Assembly: GCA_022578965.1 (NCBI GenBank)
Contig: MU400517.1
Location: 186,001 to 250,000 of the forward strand
Source of the DNA: Xylaria sp. FL1777
Taxonomy: Eukaryota > Ascomycota > Sordariomycetes > Xylariales > Xylariaceae
DNA: 64,000 nt
Direction: 5' to 3'
Of this stretch, positions 22,640 to 34,466 are shown one piece after another; within the stretch, counting starts at the first letter, position 1; each line of letters starts with the position of its first letter. Both the position numbers and the translations under genes were made by a program. Below the pieces are notes generated by a model, which was not told the origin of the DNA, did no database searches, and was given only the letters and a program-made list of their open reading frames with translations.

Positions 22640-24720
22640 ATGCTGACAACACCCGAGGGACAACCGCCTTCCGTGGCATCACAACTGCAGATGTCGTCGC
22701 GAGAGCCTACTCTGGCCCCGAGCGCCAATAGCATGGCTGGCTATGAGAAAGAAGCCAGGTCGACTTTGGAGAGTCGGGATGAGACGGCCTCTAGCTCCCA
22801 CAGCTCGAAGGGTTCGGAATTGGAAGGTGGCGTGCCGGCTGAACACGACGCCGAGAAAGCTGAGAGCCTCGCAAAGGTCCACACAGCTCGAACAGAAAAT
22901 GGTAGTCCCTTACAACAGGTCGAGACAAGACAGGATGGCTCAGAATACCCGACTGGACCGAAGCTCCTCTTGATATCGGTCGCCTTGTGTCTTAGCGTTT
23001 TTCTCACAGCACTTGAGTGAGTCTCCACGCAGCTGCCATGATAAACTATAGGTCAGTGCTAACTGTGACACCAGTAATTCAATCATTGCCACGGCTATCC
23101 CAGCTATCGCCAAACAATTTCAAAGTCTTGACGACGTCGGCTGGTATGGAAGCGGTGAGTCTCTACCACACGATCTCCGCCGGAGAGGAAGATTTCTCAG
23201 CAGCTGACCTGACGAAATAGCCTACCTTCTCACGACCGCCGCTCTTCAGCTACTGTTCGGAAAGTTCTACACTTTCCTCAACCTCAAATGGGTCTATATG
23301 GCCGCCATCTTCATCTTCGAAGTAGGCAGCTTGATCTGCGGCGTTGCTCAAAACTCAGTCACCCTCATTATCGGTCGAGCCGTCGCCGGCCTGGGCTCTG
23401 CCGGCTTGTTCTCTGGCGCCCTTTTGATTCTCGCCCACAGTGTCCCGCTGGCCAAGCGACCCTTATATACGTACGCTCCCTAGCTCCCCAGACCGTTATT
23501 TTGGAACACGGGCTGACCTTTGTATAGTGGCCTTATTGGCGGTGTTTATGGAATTGCCTCCGTCGCCGGTCCTCTACTGGGTGGCGTATTCACTGACAAA
23601 GTGGTATGTTTCTACGGCCCTGCGCACACCGTTATCACATTGCCATTGGCTGACTTCAAATTTCTAGACTTGGCGATGGTGTTTCTACATCAACCTTCCC
23701 ATTGGTGGCGTAACCCTTCTCGTCATCGGCATTTTCTTCCAGAGCCCGGTGCAAAGGAAGAAGGCAGTCCAGGAGACCTGGAAGGAACGTGTGATACGCT
23801 TCGATCCCTTTGGCACGTTGATTTTCATTCCTGCCATCGTCTCCCTCTTGCTCGCGCTTCAGTGGGGTGGCACAACGTATCCGTGGAATAACGGGCGAAT
23901 CATCGGATTGTTCGTAGTATTTGGCGTACTCATCATCGCCTTCCTGTTCATCCAATGGCGCCAGCAGGAGAATGCAACTGTACCCCCTCGCATCTTCCGC
24001 CAGCGCACGGTCATGGCCGGTAGCTTTTTCGCTTTCACAATCGGGTCTGCCTTCTTCTTGTTCATCTACTACATTCCTATTTGGTTCCAAGCTGTCCAGG
24101 GCGTCTCGGCTGTCAACTCTGGTATTCGCAACCTGCCTTTGCTTCTCAGCGTCGTCGTCACTTCTCTCGTCGCCGGTGGTCTGATCACGACCTTCGGGTA
24201 CTATACTCCTTTCATGATTTTCGGCAGTGTCTTAGCCGCTATCGGTGGTGGTCTGTTGACCACGTGGAAACCGCACATTAGTACCGGAGTCTGGATAGGG
24301 TATCAGATTCTCTTTGGTATTGGCGTAGGCGCTAGTCTACAGCAGCCGCTCATCGCCGTGCAGACGGTTCTGAGCATCGATGACGTCCCCGTTGGAACAT
24401 CCTTGATTGCTTTCATGCAGACTCTTGGCGGCTCGCTCTTTGTTTCTGTTGGCAACAGTGTCTTTAACAACAAACTTGTTGAAGAGCTAATGTTGCACTT
24501 GCCTTCGGTCGACCCCTACGAAATAATTAAAGTCGGCAGCACTAACTTACAAAAGACACTGCCAGCCGACATTCTTCCTGACGTAATTCTATCTTACAGC
24601 AATGCCCTGACCACGGCGTACATTGTCGCCACTGCTCTCGCTGCCATTTCTATACTCGGGGCTGGGTTCATGGAGTGGAAGAGTGTGAAAGGCAAGAAAA
24701 TCGAGGCTGGCCTTGCATAA
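22640..24720 (+). CDS. MFS drug/toxin exporter of the DHA2 type
   Basis: Five exons join in phase: 22640-23016, 23075-23154, 23221-23470, 23528-23603 and 23668-24720, giving 611 residues. The introns are 57-66 bases with standard sites. The predicted protein is a plasma-membrane proton-coupled exporter. It has a hydrophilic N-terminal tail of about 110 residues, then the family hallmarks [39 protein letters not shown], motif C in [16 protein letters not shown], and [13 protein letters not shown]. Many hydrophobic helices follow, fitting the 14-helix pumps used to export fungal toxins and drugs. No biosynthetic backbone gene lies nearby, so the cargo is unknown. The joint at D/NSII and the W-RWCF joint restore conserved motifs, which supports the splicing. 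Confidence 0.92.
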
Positions 24721-25651
24721 ACAAACTCTCATGGGCGACCTCAGCATTTCCTACTTGTATAAAACTAATTCACTTTGTCTTTTCTGGTAGCGGGAAGAGG
24801 TAATGCGTCTAGAATAGAGCATTCAGCGGGATATAAGGTCGTGTTTCTTGCTTCAGAGCATTGCGGACGGCGTTGATGGGAAAGAGGGCATCATCATGGC
24901 TTGGATCAAATGCAATGCCCATTGTGGTTAGTGATTGTCATAGATGGAAGCATTATAAGAGGGGATACAGAGTCCCTCTGATAGTAATACGTAAACTCAC
25001 CACTTGCCTTATAATATACGATCCCATTACTTTTGATGTGTATTTTGTACCGGATAAATGTGATAAAACGGTAATGCGATAACCTCTACACTGCGCCTAC
25101 ATGTTGCTTGGCACTATAGAAAGCAGTCTCCAACGTGCCTTTCTCTTGCTGAGGCTGATTGATAATGCCTGGTCTTCAATCTCCATCAACACAACTTTAT
25201 TCATAAATGAGAATAATATATTGCAAAAAGAGATTACAGACTATCTAGCCAGCTATCAAAGCTGTAAACTCATTGACGTAACACAACACCAGGCAAACAA
25301 TCGAACCTATGAGGTAGCAGCATAGGTTTTACTCGTCAGATTGAAACGCATCCCTTACTGGCGACAGATGCCGTCGGCCAATCTCACATCAAGATATCGG
25401 AATTGTGGCATTCATCTCACCAAGCTATGAATTCCTTACGTTTTGAACAAACGTTCTTGTTTGACTATGTCAGGTTTTAGGCGACCCCTTGCATCTAGCC
25501 CCTTCTACTTGCTCCTCCTCTTTGTTGACCCTTCACCAAGGCACCTATAATAATCATTTATTAATTCTTCGAAAACCCGCCCCTTGTGCTCTCCTACTAT
25601 CCGCAGCAATATCAGCAACTCCAAGAGATACCATAAAGACCACTGCCAATT
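24721..25651. other. Intergenic, no gene seen
   Basis: Short open frames at 24861-25325 lack recognisable motifs. A C/T-biased stretch at about 25480-25530 may be promoter or leader of the BTB gene. Confidence 0.45.
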
Positions 25652-26647
25652 ATGGCCACCATGATGGGTACTAGACGTCGGAACAACAGCATAATAACCA
25701 GCTCTGATGAGGAGTACGTATTACACTTTCCAAGGCCAATCGAAGACGCCACTAAAATTTCCTTCAGGCTTCTCTCGACAGGATTGTTCTCGGATGTCAC
25801 AGTCAAATGTGGGGATAGGACATGGGCTCTTCATCGCAATATCCTCAGCACGCGATGCGGCTTCTTCCGAAAGGCTTTGCAGAGTAACACGTTCAAGGTA
25901 GGTGCTTATCGCTATTGAGTCTGACAAAAACTAACGCCTCATGTAGGAATCCATCGATCAAAGCATCGAGCTACATGATCTAGATCCGGTCCAAGTCAAC
26001 TGGGTGATACACTTCATCTACATAGAAAAGGGTACGTACATGGCTCTGGTTGTTATAAAGGCATTGAGTAACCCTATTCTATAGTGCCCAATGACCTTTT
26101 TACTCTCCTTGAGAACGATGACACTATAATATCAACTAGCATCGCGCTATTCACCATTGCAGACTACTTTACCCTAGATACATTATGCACGCGCATCGTC
26201 GAGATTCTAACCCCGAATATAATCACGCACGCCACCAAACTGCTCTCCTTTATTAATTGGACGGCAAGACCAGAAAAAGGATGCGAATTTGAAGATAAGC
26301 ACTTCCTCACCTGCTTCTACGCAGCGGTAAAAACCGCCTATAGCAACGGATCGGAACCATTCCAGGATCTGAGAGATGCTCTTCTGTTATACCCAAAGCT
26401 CACGCTCTACGCCTCCATCCGGGATGAGTTCGTGGGCGAAGAATTCTTCAGAGATCCGGGACTAGCCATGTTCGCAATGGATGTCTTGAAGAATTCAGTT
26501 CGCGTGCCCCTGGAGACGTTGACGTGGGACTTATGCTGTCGGTGCTTCCTGGGTCCAAGGAGTGATAACTTCTTTTGTAAAAACTGTGTGCCACCACCTC
26601 CTAGAGAGGCATTGGATAATTTACGTGGCACTTACCCAGGGAACTAG
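25652..26647 (+). CDS. BTB/POZ-domain protein with a Cys-rich C-terminal segment
   Basis: Three exons in phase, 25652-25897, 25947-26031 and 26085-26647, give 297 residues. The introns are 49 and 53 bases. The BTB fold is seen in LLSTGLFSDVTVKCGDRTWALHRNIL, then FFRKALQ, IELHDLDP, WVIHFIYI, and later LFTIADYFTLDTL. Fungal BTB proteins of this size act as protein-interaction modules, sometimes as CUL3 ubiquitin-ligase adaptors; a specific role is unknown. Near the C terminus a CCRC motif and an FCKNC motif are spaced about 13 residues apart, suggesting a small zinc-binding knuckle. It is an isolated gene with the transporter upstream. Confidence 0.85.
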
Positions 26648-27624
26648 AGGAACCAGAGCGACGGAAAACCGATTAGACTGTGTTTCGACCATACATAGGT
26701 CCAAGAATGACAAAGACTGATAAAAGAATGGCGAAATCTTTAGATTGTTTAGTAGAATTGCCTGGGCTCAATCATAGTGGGAAGCTAGTAAAAAAAGCTG
26801 GAAGCGGTCGGTGTCGCCTGTGATGGAAGCAAACGTATGGTTACTTGAGATTAGGGTACACAAAGAAACAGTGCCCGAAAAAATACAAGAACTAGCTTTC
26901 TCCCGCTCTAAAGCAATAACTATAGGTATTTGTGTTTTGGAGGAGTGTGTCTCACCGCAATTAGCAATGCTAGCTTTGGGAAAGACAAGACTCACATAAC
27001 TCTTGAGTTTAACACATCATAGACGCACTTGCAAATGTCATCCCATATGAAGAGACACGGGGTCTTGTGTTCCTCTTCTACCATTTGAATACCGGTAGAT
27101 ACTGCCAGTATAAATATCTACCTGAACTAACCCTTTACAAAAGCCACAATACCTAGAATAAGATTTGAGGTCAATGGAAACAGATGGGTAGGGTAACTAA
27201 CCTTAGGGGGAACTACTGCGGAAATCTTTAATGATAAGCATCGGAACAATCGTCTAGATACGGTACTCTACTTTAGATATATAACATTAACTGCTTCTCG
27301 ATGAGGCGAATACCGACGTAAACTTTCAGAAACCAGGACCGTTGCTGCCATATTCCCACCTGGCCTCATTTTCAATGCTTTGGAGGCACTCATAGTACGG
27401 TAAGTCGCAGATGGAATTCAACCTCTACGCCTATTCAAGTATACATAAACACATCTTAAGCACACACTCCTGCAATTTCGCTTGATTTAGGGTACAACTA
27501 GCTGCATAGAAGCGCGGGTCAGGCCCCGAAGGAAAGATACCTAGCATGTTCTCATTACACCCAACTTCTCAGTTCCACTTCACCCTGACACAATCCCATT
27601 CATTCCCTCACCTCATCGCCCTCC
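26648..27624. other. Intergenic, no gene seen
   Basis: Short frames on both strands (for example around 26768-26999) have no motif or splice support. Nothing else was recognised. Confidence 0.45.
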
Positions 27625-28059
27625 TCAAAACCCCAAGGCAGAGTTGAAAGCGTCAGCAGTGGAAGCGTCCCTAGTCCCTAGTGCCTCGGTAGAAGCCTGC
27701 GCGGCCTCGCAGGCAGCGACAGCAGCGTCGTTGGCGTCGCAGACGTTCGTTAGCTGGTCGCAGATGCGGTTCATGATGATGCTGGGGTTGAGTGCGTCCT
27801 GTTGGCCCTCGGCGACCAAGGGGTCCGTCGGTAGGAACGTGCCCTCGTCTGCTTTGCGCCCGGGTCGGCCCAGCTGGAAGTCCATCGTCGGCGTGCATTG
27901 GCCGAAGTCGGCTGCTGCATTGTTGTCTGCAGCAGCATTGGCGTTGTTATTATTGTTATTATTTTTGTTGTTGTTTTGGTTCTGTCGTGGCTTATGGGTA
28001 TTTGTTGCCGATACCGCAGCGGCGGTGACGAGAGCGAGGAGGATAGCTTTTGTCTGCAT
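27625..28059 (-). CDS. Small secreted protein with an Asn-rich repeat region
   Basis: An intronless frame; the start at 28059 was chosen over the upstream frame because MQTKAILLALVTAAAVSA is a textbook signal peptide. The product is 144 residues. After the signal comes a stretch of mostly Asn encoded by AAT/AAC triplets, then an Ala/Asn/Asp stretch. A conserved-looking C-terminal domain follows with FGQCTPTMDF, ALNPSIIMNRICDQLTNVCDAND and STADAFNSALGF. Four cysteines fit two disulphides. The domain resembles small secreted proteins widespread in ascomycetes whose function is unknown. The trinucleotide tract probably varies in length between strains. Confidence 0.72.
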   Translation of the reverse strand: MQTKAILLALVTAAAVSATNTHKPRQNQNNNKNNNNNNNANAAADNNAAADFGQCTPTMDFQLGRPGRKADEGTFLPTDPLVAEGQQDALNPSIIMNRICDQLTNVCDANDAAVAACEAAQASTEALGTRDASTADAFNSALGF

Positions 28060-29407
28060 CTTCGTGGATAATGTCGTATTCCTCTGGTAGCTGAAGTTGA
28101 AGTGAGCGACACGTAGCGATTGACAAACTACGTCGTGTAAAGGCAAGTATGAACGAGAATAGAAGAAGTTCGCGGAACTTGTAAGTGAAAGGGTCGAGAT
28201 CTACTCGTAGTTAGAGAATTTACGCTGATTGAGAACAAATGCAATGGAGTTCGAGAATAGCACCCCGATCACTTGGGACGGTAAACCATGTTTATATTTC
28301 CCAGAGCACTCGGACAATCGATTCGATTCATGTACATGCGACGATTCGGCCCGCTGAGCCAAAAGCCCAGATGTTTACTTGCAGTTGAGATATGCAGTTC
28401 GCATTGAACGTCGCAAGTCGTGATGATCAGACCAGCACATCAGTATGTGCGGAACAGATATGCGACAAGACGGGACGAGGCTCAGCTTGGCTAAAGGCAG
28501 AAGCGAGTTGAAAATGTAAGAGGGGTGTGCATTAGCAACTTAGGCATCAAGAGCCGATGAGTACTTCAATTACGATTAAGCCGTTGTCTGCGAGAGCGGC
28601 ATGAAACCCTCTGTCAACTAATTGTCGCCTTCAATGCTAAGTCGGTATAGGTGGTTTGGGTTAATTTAGCCGGAGAGATGGTTCGCCAAGCAACTTCTGA
28701 TTGTCTCTAAGAATAGCTGGCTATTTCTTACTGCTACATTCAATTGCGATGAGCAGCATTATAGATGCCTTAACCTTGAATTCTTTTCTAATTATAGAGA
28801 ATTATGCTCTTGATTATAGCATAGAGTCAATGAACTCTGACTTCTGAAGAAAAAAAGATAGCGTTCTTGTTCTTATGCATCAAAAAGGAAGCGGACTACT
28901 CGAGTATAATGTGCGAGGGCAACTGTCTATAAACAGAAAGACTACCCCTTAATGAAAAGGGGCAAAACTGGTACTACACGAAGTGCAATTTGCTTTCCTA
29001 GATATTAGGCTTAACAATTCAGATAATACCTGTTGCTATTGCACCTCCATAGGCATATGTCATCACGAGTATGAACTGTACTGGAATCGATAATTTTTAT
29101 ACATAAATTGTTAAATATTCCGATTTTCAGAGTATTAACTAAGTAGCAAGTTTTCGCTCCCCAGGCACCATGTATAAACTCCGAGGTTCGTCGCTCGGTG
29201 CCGATTTCGGGTCAGAACCTCGGTACCGGTCGCTGTTTGTTGTATGGCAGATATTCTGAGCCTACTCCGAACACAATCGGATTTTGGGTATCAAATCATT
29301 ATAGATATCAAGACTCCAGGACATCCCTATCCTTTGAATGCTATAATACAACTCGTAAGTTTTAATTTTACTTGTACCATTTCTGTCGTGGTATCGTTAC
29401 CCATGCC
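28060..29407. other. Intergenic with one strong inverted repeat
   Basis: No gene was seen. The region is AT-rich, especially 28730-29150. A GC-rich inverted repeat at 29181-29223 stands out and is listed separately. Confidence 0.45.
29181..29223. repeat. Inverted repeat, 9-base perfect arms
   Basis: CCGAGGTTC at 29181-29189 is matched by GAACCTCGG at 29215-29223. The 25-base loop carries a smaller TCGG..CCGA pair. It is GC-rich inside AT-rich DNA. It may be an operator-like site, a hairpin or a mobile-element remnant. Confidence 0.5.
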
Positions 29408-30837
29408 CTAACTATATTCAACGTTCCAGCCACTTTGGACTTTAATTCCCTGGGACGATTTGCCTCTTTGCGATTCCTCATCCTTTAAAGGGATGAGGAC
29501 GGTTGCATGTGACTGCTGGGCATTGGGTACAAGGGCATTCCGCAAATCGTCCTCTACCGCCCCATTAACACCCGCAAAAGGCCCGGCCTCTTGTTCATCT
29601 AGTACTGTAGGCATAAGGAGTGAGGCACCCCAAGTTCGGGGAGCGCGCTTTGGATACGTCCCTTTGGAGATTGGACCCGTCGAAGATGATGTGGACTTGG
29701 TAGTTGACGATCGTTTCGGCCGTATAGCCAGCCAGAATGGCCGTAACGTCGGAAGACACGCTGCGATCTGTAAGTGGATGCCCTGGCTAGGATTGCATAG
29801 TTTAAAGGAACAGTCAGATGGTCTTACCTGAAATTATAGCAAAGTCAGCCTCTACCACGGCCCACGTAGCCTGGTTGATGATGTTCCAGGTGATATCGGG
29901 CCCGGTAGATTCGGTCACTACCGCCACAAGGCGTAGGATAGAGGCAATGCAGACACTGTCTCGTAAGCTTGAAAACCATGTAGAAGATCGTGGCGCTTGA
30001 CTTACAATCCTCCCAGGAGGAAAATCGATACGAGAGCTCGCTTTTGATCCCTCGAGGCATTGAGTCTGATCACATAAGGAATGGGCAAGCCTAGAAGGGT
30101 AACATCAATAAAGATGTTTGGGATTGAAATTCCGAATAAGAACTTCTGGCTATCGACGTTGCAGGAAGCGTTAATGGTCTTGTCCCAAAAACCGCTAGGT
30201 GGTACGCATTGTAGCAATGTGAGCAGGAACTACGCGCGCGCAAGTCAGGATATGTATGTCCTGATAAGACACGATGGTTTCAAAAACTTACCACTGCTAT
30301 TCCCCATGCGCCAACTGTAGCACTCAGAATAGCAATAGGAAGTTTTATGCTGCTATTCTTGTTGAAAATACGCCAGTATAGTGCGAGGACCGAGAACTTC
30401 ACGAATACAATTACACCAGTGTAAGTGAGCTCCGCTGTGAAGAGACCTTTCCCCCAATACTCTTCTACATTGGGGCCGAAGGTCTGAACATGTCTTCCAA
30501 GGCCACGAGGTATCCCTAAGCCGGTCAGTGCGTTTCGTATCGAATGACAGAGTTGATTACCATACACCACAAGAGATTCGCAGATAACCCAGTCGCAAAT
30601 GCCTGAGTTTGGCTTCATTAGCTTGTTTCCGAAGATCAATGGCGACCTCGGACCACATACGAGCGCGATAAGAAGGAGCCAGTCATCAACCCAAAGCTTG
30701 GCTCCATTAATCCAACGACACCAGAGTCGAAGGATAGAGCATACGAGGGCGATGATGTAGGGGATTGTAGAGGACGCATACAGATTCGGCTGCATGGTCT
30801 CTGAGAGATCAACTGAGGCGGGCGGAGTCGAGTCCAT
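29408..30837 (-). CDS. Pth11-like seven-helix integral membrane protein (fungal rhodopsin-type domain)
   Basis: Six exons join in phase (30661-30837, 30566-30602, 30292-30515, 30006-30229, 29828-29955, 29408-29760), giving 380 residues. The introns are 50-67 bases. The protein has the family layout: a short exterior N terminus, IIALVCSILRLWCRWI, the WVDDWLLLIAL signature, GLGRHVQTF, FVKFSVLALYWRIF, an extracellular Cys in LLQCVPPSGFWD, and DITWNIINQATWAVVEADFAIISACLPTLRPFW. Seven hydrophobic helices end near residue 280 and a Ser/Pro-rich cytoplasmic tail follows. Relatives include the Pth11 receptor used for surface sensing, but most members are uncharacterised. There is no CFEM domain. The second exon is only 37 bases but is needed to restore the helix 2 to GLGRH region. 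Confidence 0.87.
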
Positions 30838-32040
30838 TTTTACTGCGTATAGAGAATGGCGGAGAACCGCAGCAGCGGAAGAGCATAAATCAATGAGTTG
30901 AAGATATCTATCTTCATTTATGTACAGGTGTGCACTGTGTTGATCTAGATATGATTTCGAGAGAGATATGAACAAGTAGGTAACAAACAGTATGAGTGAG
31001 ATGGACAGTGGTCCAGTGGGACATATATCGGAAAGGGACGAATCGAAAGTCTCGGGCAGGAGACGCCGATGAACACCTGAACAGCACGATCTGACAGTCT
31101 CGCAACGGATGCGGTAATTTGCAGAGGCTCTCGTGGTAGATCCTGGAGGCTATGTGTGTGGTCCGATGCAACATAACACTGGGTTATAGTGGGGTTGAGG
31201 TTCGCGAACACGACGTTTTACACCAAAACACAATACCCCGGTACCGTTTACCGGGATACTGAGGCATCTTGACCCATACAGAGTGTGATGTCCACCAGAC
31301 TGCAGACTAGAAGACATGTAATACATACTTGTAAAACCGTGATGCTCACTTATACTGCGTATGGGATTTATATGGGACTTGCGTGGGATTTAACCGTGGT
31401 CCGATATTGCCCTTTTCGGGAAGGTGGGCGTGTATGTACAAGGATTAGCCCCGCTTAATTATGCATAAATAAGTCGTATACAGTAACATCGAGTAAGCTG
31501 GAAACCACTCACCTGCAGCACCCTGACCAACAGCTGTGTATAGATACCGGTTGGTCCCAAGCCTGGAGGCGTTGTGACTTTGCCAGGTGGTGTGCCGGGC
31601 ATGTTCGAAACTCACAGGAAAATGGACACAGTGCAACTACCTACCGTACCCATACTCCAGCATTTGAATGCTGCTGCTACACTACCTACATACCTAACCT
31701 ACCCACCACCTACTTACTTATCAATCACATACCTGGAGTAGGTAGTGCAAGTATGCGCATGGCTAGGTAGTACTAGGTGGTCTACTGCGTAGGTGGTATA
31801 CATATATACTACATTACGCAGAGAGGAGGGGTCATCACGTGTCGCAATGTCCGATGCATCGCCTTTACAGCGAGCGGCCATAAGCATTGAGACAGGGTAA
31901 AAGCCGCTGGGTTGCATCCAGCCTTCTGTCGCCATTATTTATTTATGAAAAGTGCATGAAACGAATTCCCCTCCCAGCTCGGCTCACTTCCCTTCATTGT
32001 ATCCTATCCAAGAAAGAGACCGTCTGTCCCTGAGCCAAAC
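30838..32040. other. Intergenic with a TAGGTACCTA-type island
   Basis: No gene was supported. Bases 31625-31800 are rich in CTACCTA and TAGGTAGT words. The region separates the divergent receptor and hydrolase genes and probably holds both promoters. Confidence 0.5.
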
Positions 32041-33056
32041 ATGTCTTCCTCAGAGTCGCCGCTTATTGTTATTGTGCCCGGCGCATTTGGAAACCCAGAT
32101 GGCTTTGATAAGATTCTTCCGTACCTCAATGGACTGCAAACGCACCCGGGATCGTATCCGAGCTGCAATCCCGCCGACCCCCTGAAAGCAAGCTGCTCCG
32201 ATGATATTGCGGCCCTCCGGACCACCCTGCTTTCTCTCCTGGATCAGAAGCGGGATCTGGTTCTTCTTGCCCACTCCTATGGCGGTATAGTCGCTGGCGG
32301 CGCAGCAAAGGGTCTCGATAAGGAGACCCGTACAGCTCAAGGCCATACTAATGCAGTTATTGGCTTATTATACATAGCTGGAAACATGTGAGTAGAAGAA
32401 CACTTTGCTTCCTCTTCTTGGGATCGTCGCCTGATTCAAGACTTGCTTGTGTCTATATAAACTATCTCGTCACATCCGTCTCATACCCTTTGTAAATTCA
32501 TGAATAGGGGTTCCTCATCGCTGACTTTATGCTGAAGTGCACTGGATGACGAATGTCTGTTCGACGCTTTGGGAGGCTCGTATCCTCCATTTATCCAGGA
32601 GCATAAGCCTGGGAAAGGCCTTGCGGTTATTGAGCCGGCGTCGGAGATTCTGTACAATGACATCGTTTTCGACCCGGAGCTCGACAAGTTCATGAACCCC
32701 CACGCGCTGCTAGCCTTCGAAACAAAAGCCACAGCACCGGCATGGCAGGATAAGGGGTTTGACGGAAGGAGAACATATATTCGCACAGCGAAAGACAACT
32801 GCAACCCCCCCTTTATACAGGTGAACATTCCTTCCATCCTTTTTTCTGAAACCTACATACCCATGTAATTTCGACATATTCAAGTTGCCAGAGCTACAAC
32901 TAACATATGACTCGCGAATAGGACGGATGGATCAAGAAGTCGGCCGTCGAGTGGAACATAGTCCACTTTGATACTGGGCACATGCCATTCGTAAGTCAGC
33001 CAGAAGCAGTGGCTGCGGAGGTTGTGAAGTTCGTCGATACGGTCACGAAACTCTAG
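32041..33056 (+). CDS. Alpha/beta hydrolase-fold protein
   Basis: Three exons join in phase: 32041-32387, 32538-32820 and 32922-33056, giving 254 residues. The introns are 150 and 101 bases, longer than most here. The fold is seen in LIVIVPGAFGNPDGFDKILPYL, the nucleophile elbow LLAHSYGG with Ser79, and a C-terminal FDTGHMPF with candidate catalytic His230. There is no signal peptide, so it is probably cytosolic. It belongs to the small esterase-like (Abhydrolase_6-type) group often found beside fungal metabolite genes. Its substrate is unknown. It converges with the methyltransferase gene, with 271 bases between the stop codons. Confidence 0.87.
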
Positions 33057-33327
33057 GAAGTGTACAAAGATTGGCTCTAAACCGCTCAACCGGACTATGT
33101 CAACCAAGGAAGGAAATTCTCAAATTGGTCACGATACTTTCTAGTCGTTGCCCTTGCTCTACAGAACTCGAGGAATTTAAACATCACTCATCTCTGCTTG
33201 AAATTTCTGTTTTCCGGTCAATACTCGTGTCATAGATTCGGCGCGCTAGAGTCACAAATAAATGGACAAAGATAAGAGAATTAAATCAGACTAGAAGAAA
33301 GAAATCTATGCATGCTTGTCTATCAAA

Positions 33328-34466
33328 TTACAGTTTCTGCGCTACCCAGACCAATTTTGGCACCATGATTGCTGCCCCGTTCCTCGCTTCCTGCATGGCT
33401 TTTAATTCTAGTGGGCGAGATACTTCTGGCGTCTTGAGCACACTCTCTGCAAACTCCTTCCACGTGCTTACATACCTATTTCTTGTTAGTATAGTTGTTT
33501 TCGCTTTGCCAGAGCTTTACAACGCTGTACCAGTACGGGAAGCAAGCACTTACAGATCGTTCCAGAACCGCGCCATTGGCAGTCCATACTCGTATGTATA
33601 GACTTGGGACCCTGAATACCCATTTTCGTCCATGATTTCAGTAAGTTTATACTTCCAGCTACGATGTGTTAGTGATTTGATTGCATTCATGGGTATTGAT
33701 CGTATAAGTCTTACGTATCTCGTCCTTTCAGCTGAGAGAACAACGTATCCAGGTTCTCCGCTGTCACCCCTGGAGCAGTTTTGATCGAGCAACCGATCGT
33801 ATCGACTTCGTCCCATTGAAGGTACCCACCTGGCTCTATGGTCGCGTAAGAAGACTTGTTAGCATTTTTCCATTGAGGTGAATTATGATTTCAGAAATCC
33901 ATACTCAACAGCTTTGTCAAATTTTCCAGAATAGGTCGAGGATCGTTGTTCTTTACCACAACGGTAATAAGTCGCACGTGGACTACATCGAAGTATTCCA
34001 AAAACTGTGAAGGGGGTTCTTGGAAGATGTCCCAGGTGTGCATGTGGATATTAGCTGGAAGCCAGGGCTTTGGACCGGCCTGGTCTAAGCTGATATCAAA
34101 CCCATGGAGCTCGGTGGAGAAAGGTACATCGTCTGCGAGATCTTGAAGCCAGATCCTAAATTGGCTTTGTTAATTTTCGACGCAACAGAAATCTTGATCG
34201 TCATAACGTACCCGTTTCCTGTAGCCACGTCGGCAATCTTCAGGCCACCCGCGGTTGAGATGTCGGGGTGAACAAGATATCCGAGAAGGTTCTTCCAAAG
34301 GTAATGCTGGGCCGTAAGACTGAAGTTTCACGTCAGGAAGACCTCAAACTTGTCTATCTGGGGTCAAAACGAACCGAGAGCTCGCATCACAGTCTCGCAT
34401 CAGTGCATAGTCATCGTTTGCTTTGGCGGGAACATGTCCATTTCGCCCATTAGTGAGTGAACCCAT
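33328..34466 (-). CDS. SAM-dependent methyltransferase, LaeA/UMTA-like
   Basis: Six short exons join in phase (34375-34466, 34212-34319, 33905-34155, 33715-33835, 33554-33658, 33328-33475), giving 274 residues. The SAM-binding motif I is IADVATGNGIW at about 59-69. LHGFDIS, FDVVHVRL and KPGGYLQWDEVD (from about 151) follow, all typical of the fungal methyltransferase group that includes LaeA-like regulators and small-molecule methyltransferases. The N-terminal YALMRDCDASSRL and QHYLWKNLLGY segments also match that group. The first intron uses a GTTCGT donor, but removing it is the only way to join the conserved segments. The remaining introns are 56-78 bases with standard sites. The substrate is unknown. 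It lies tail to tail with an alpha/beta hydrolase gene. Confidence 0.87.
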
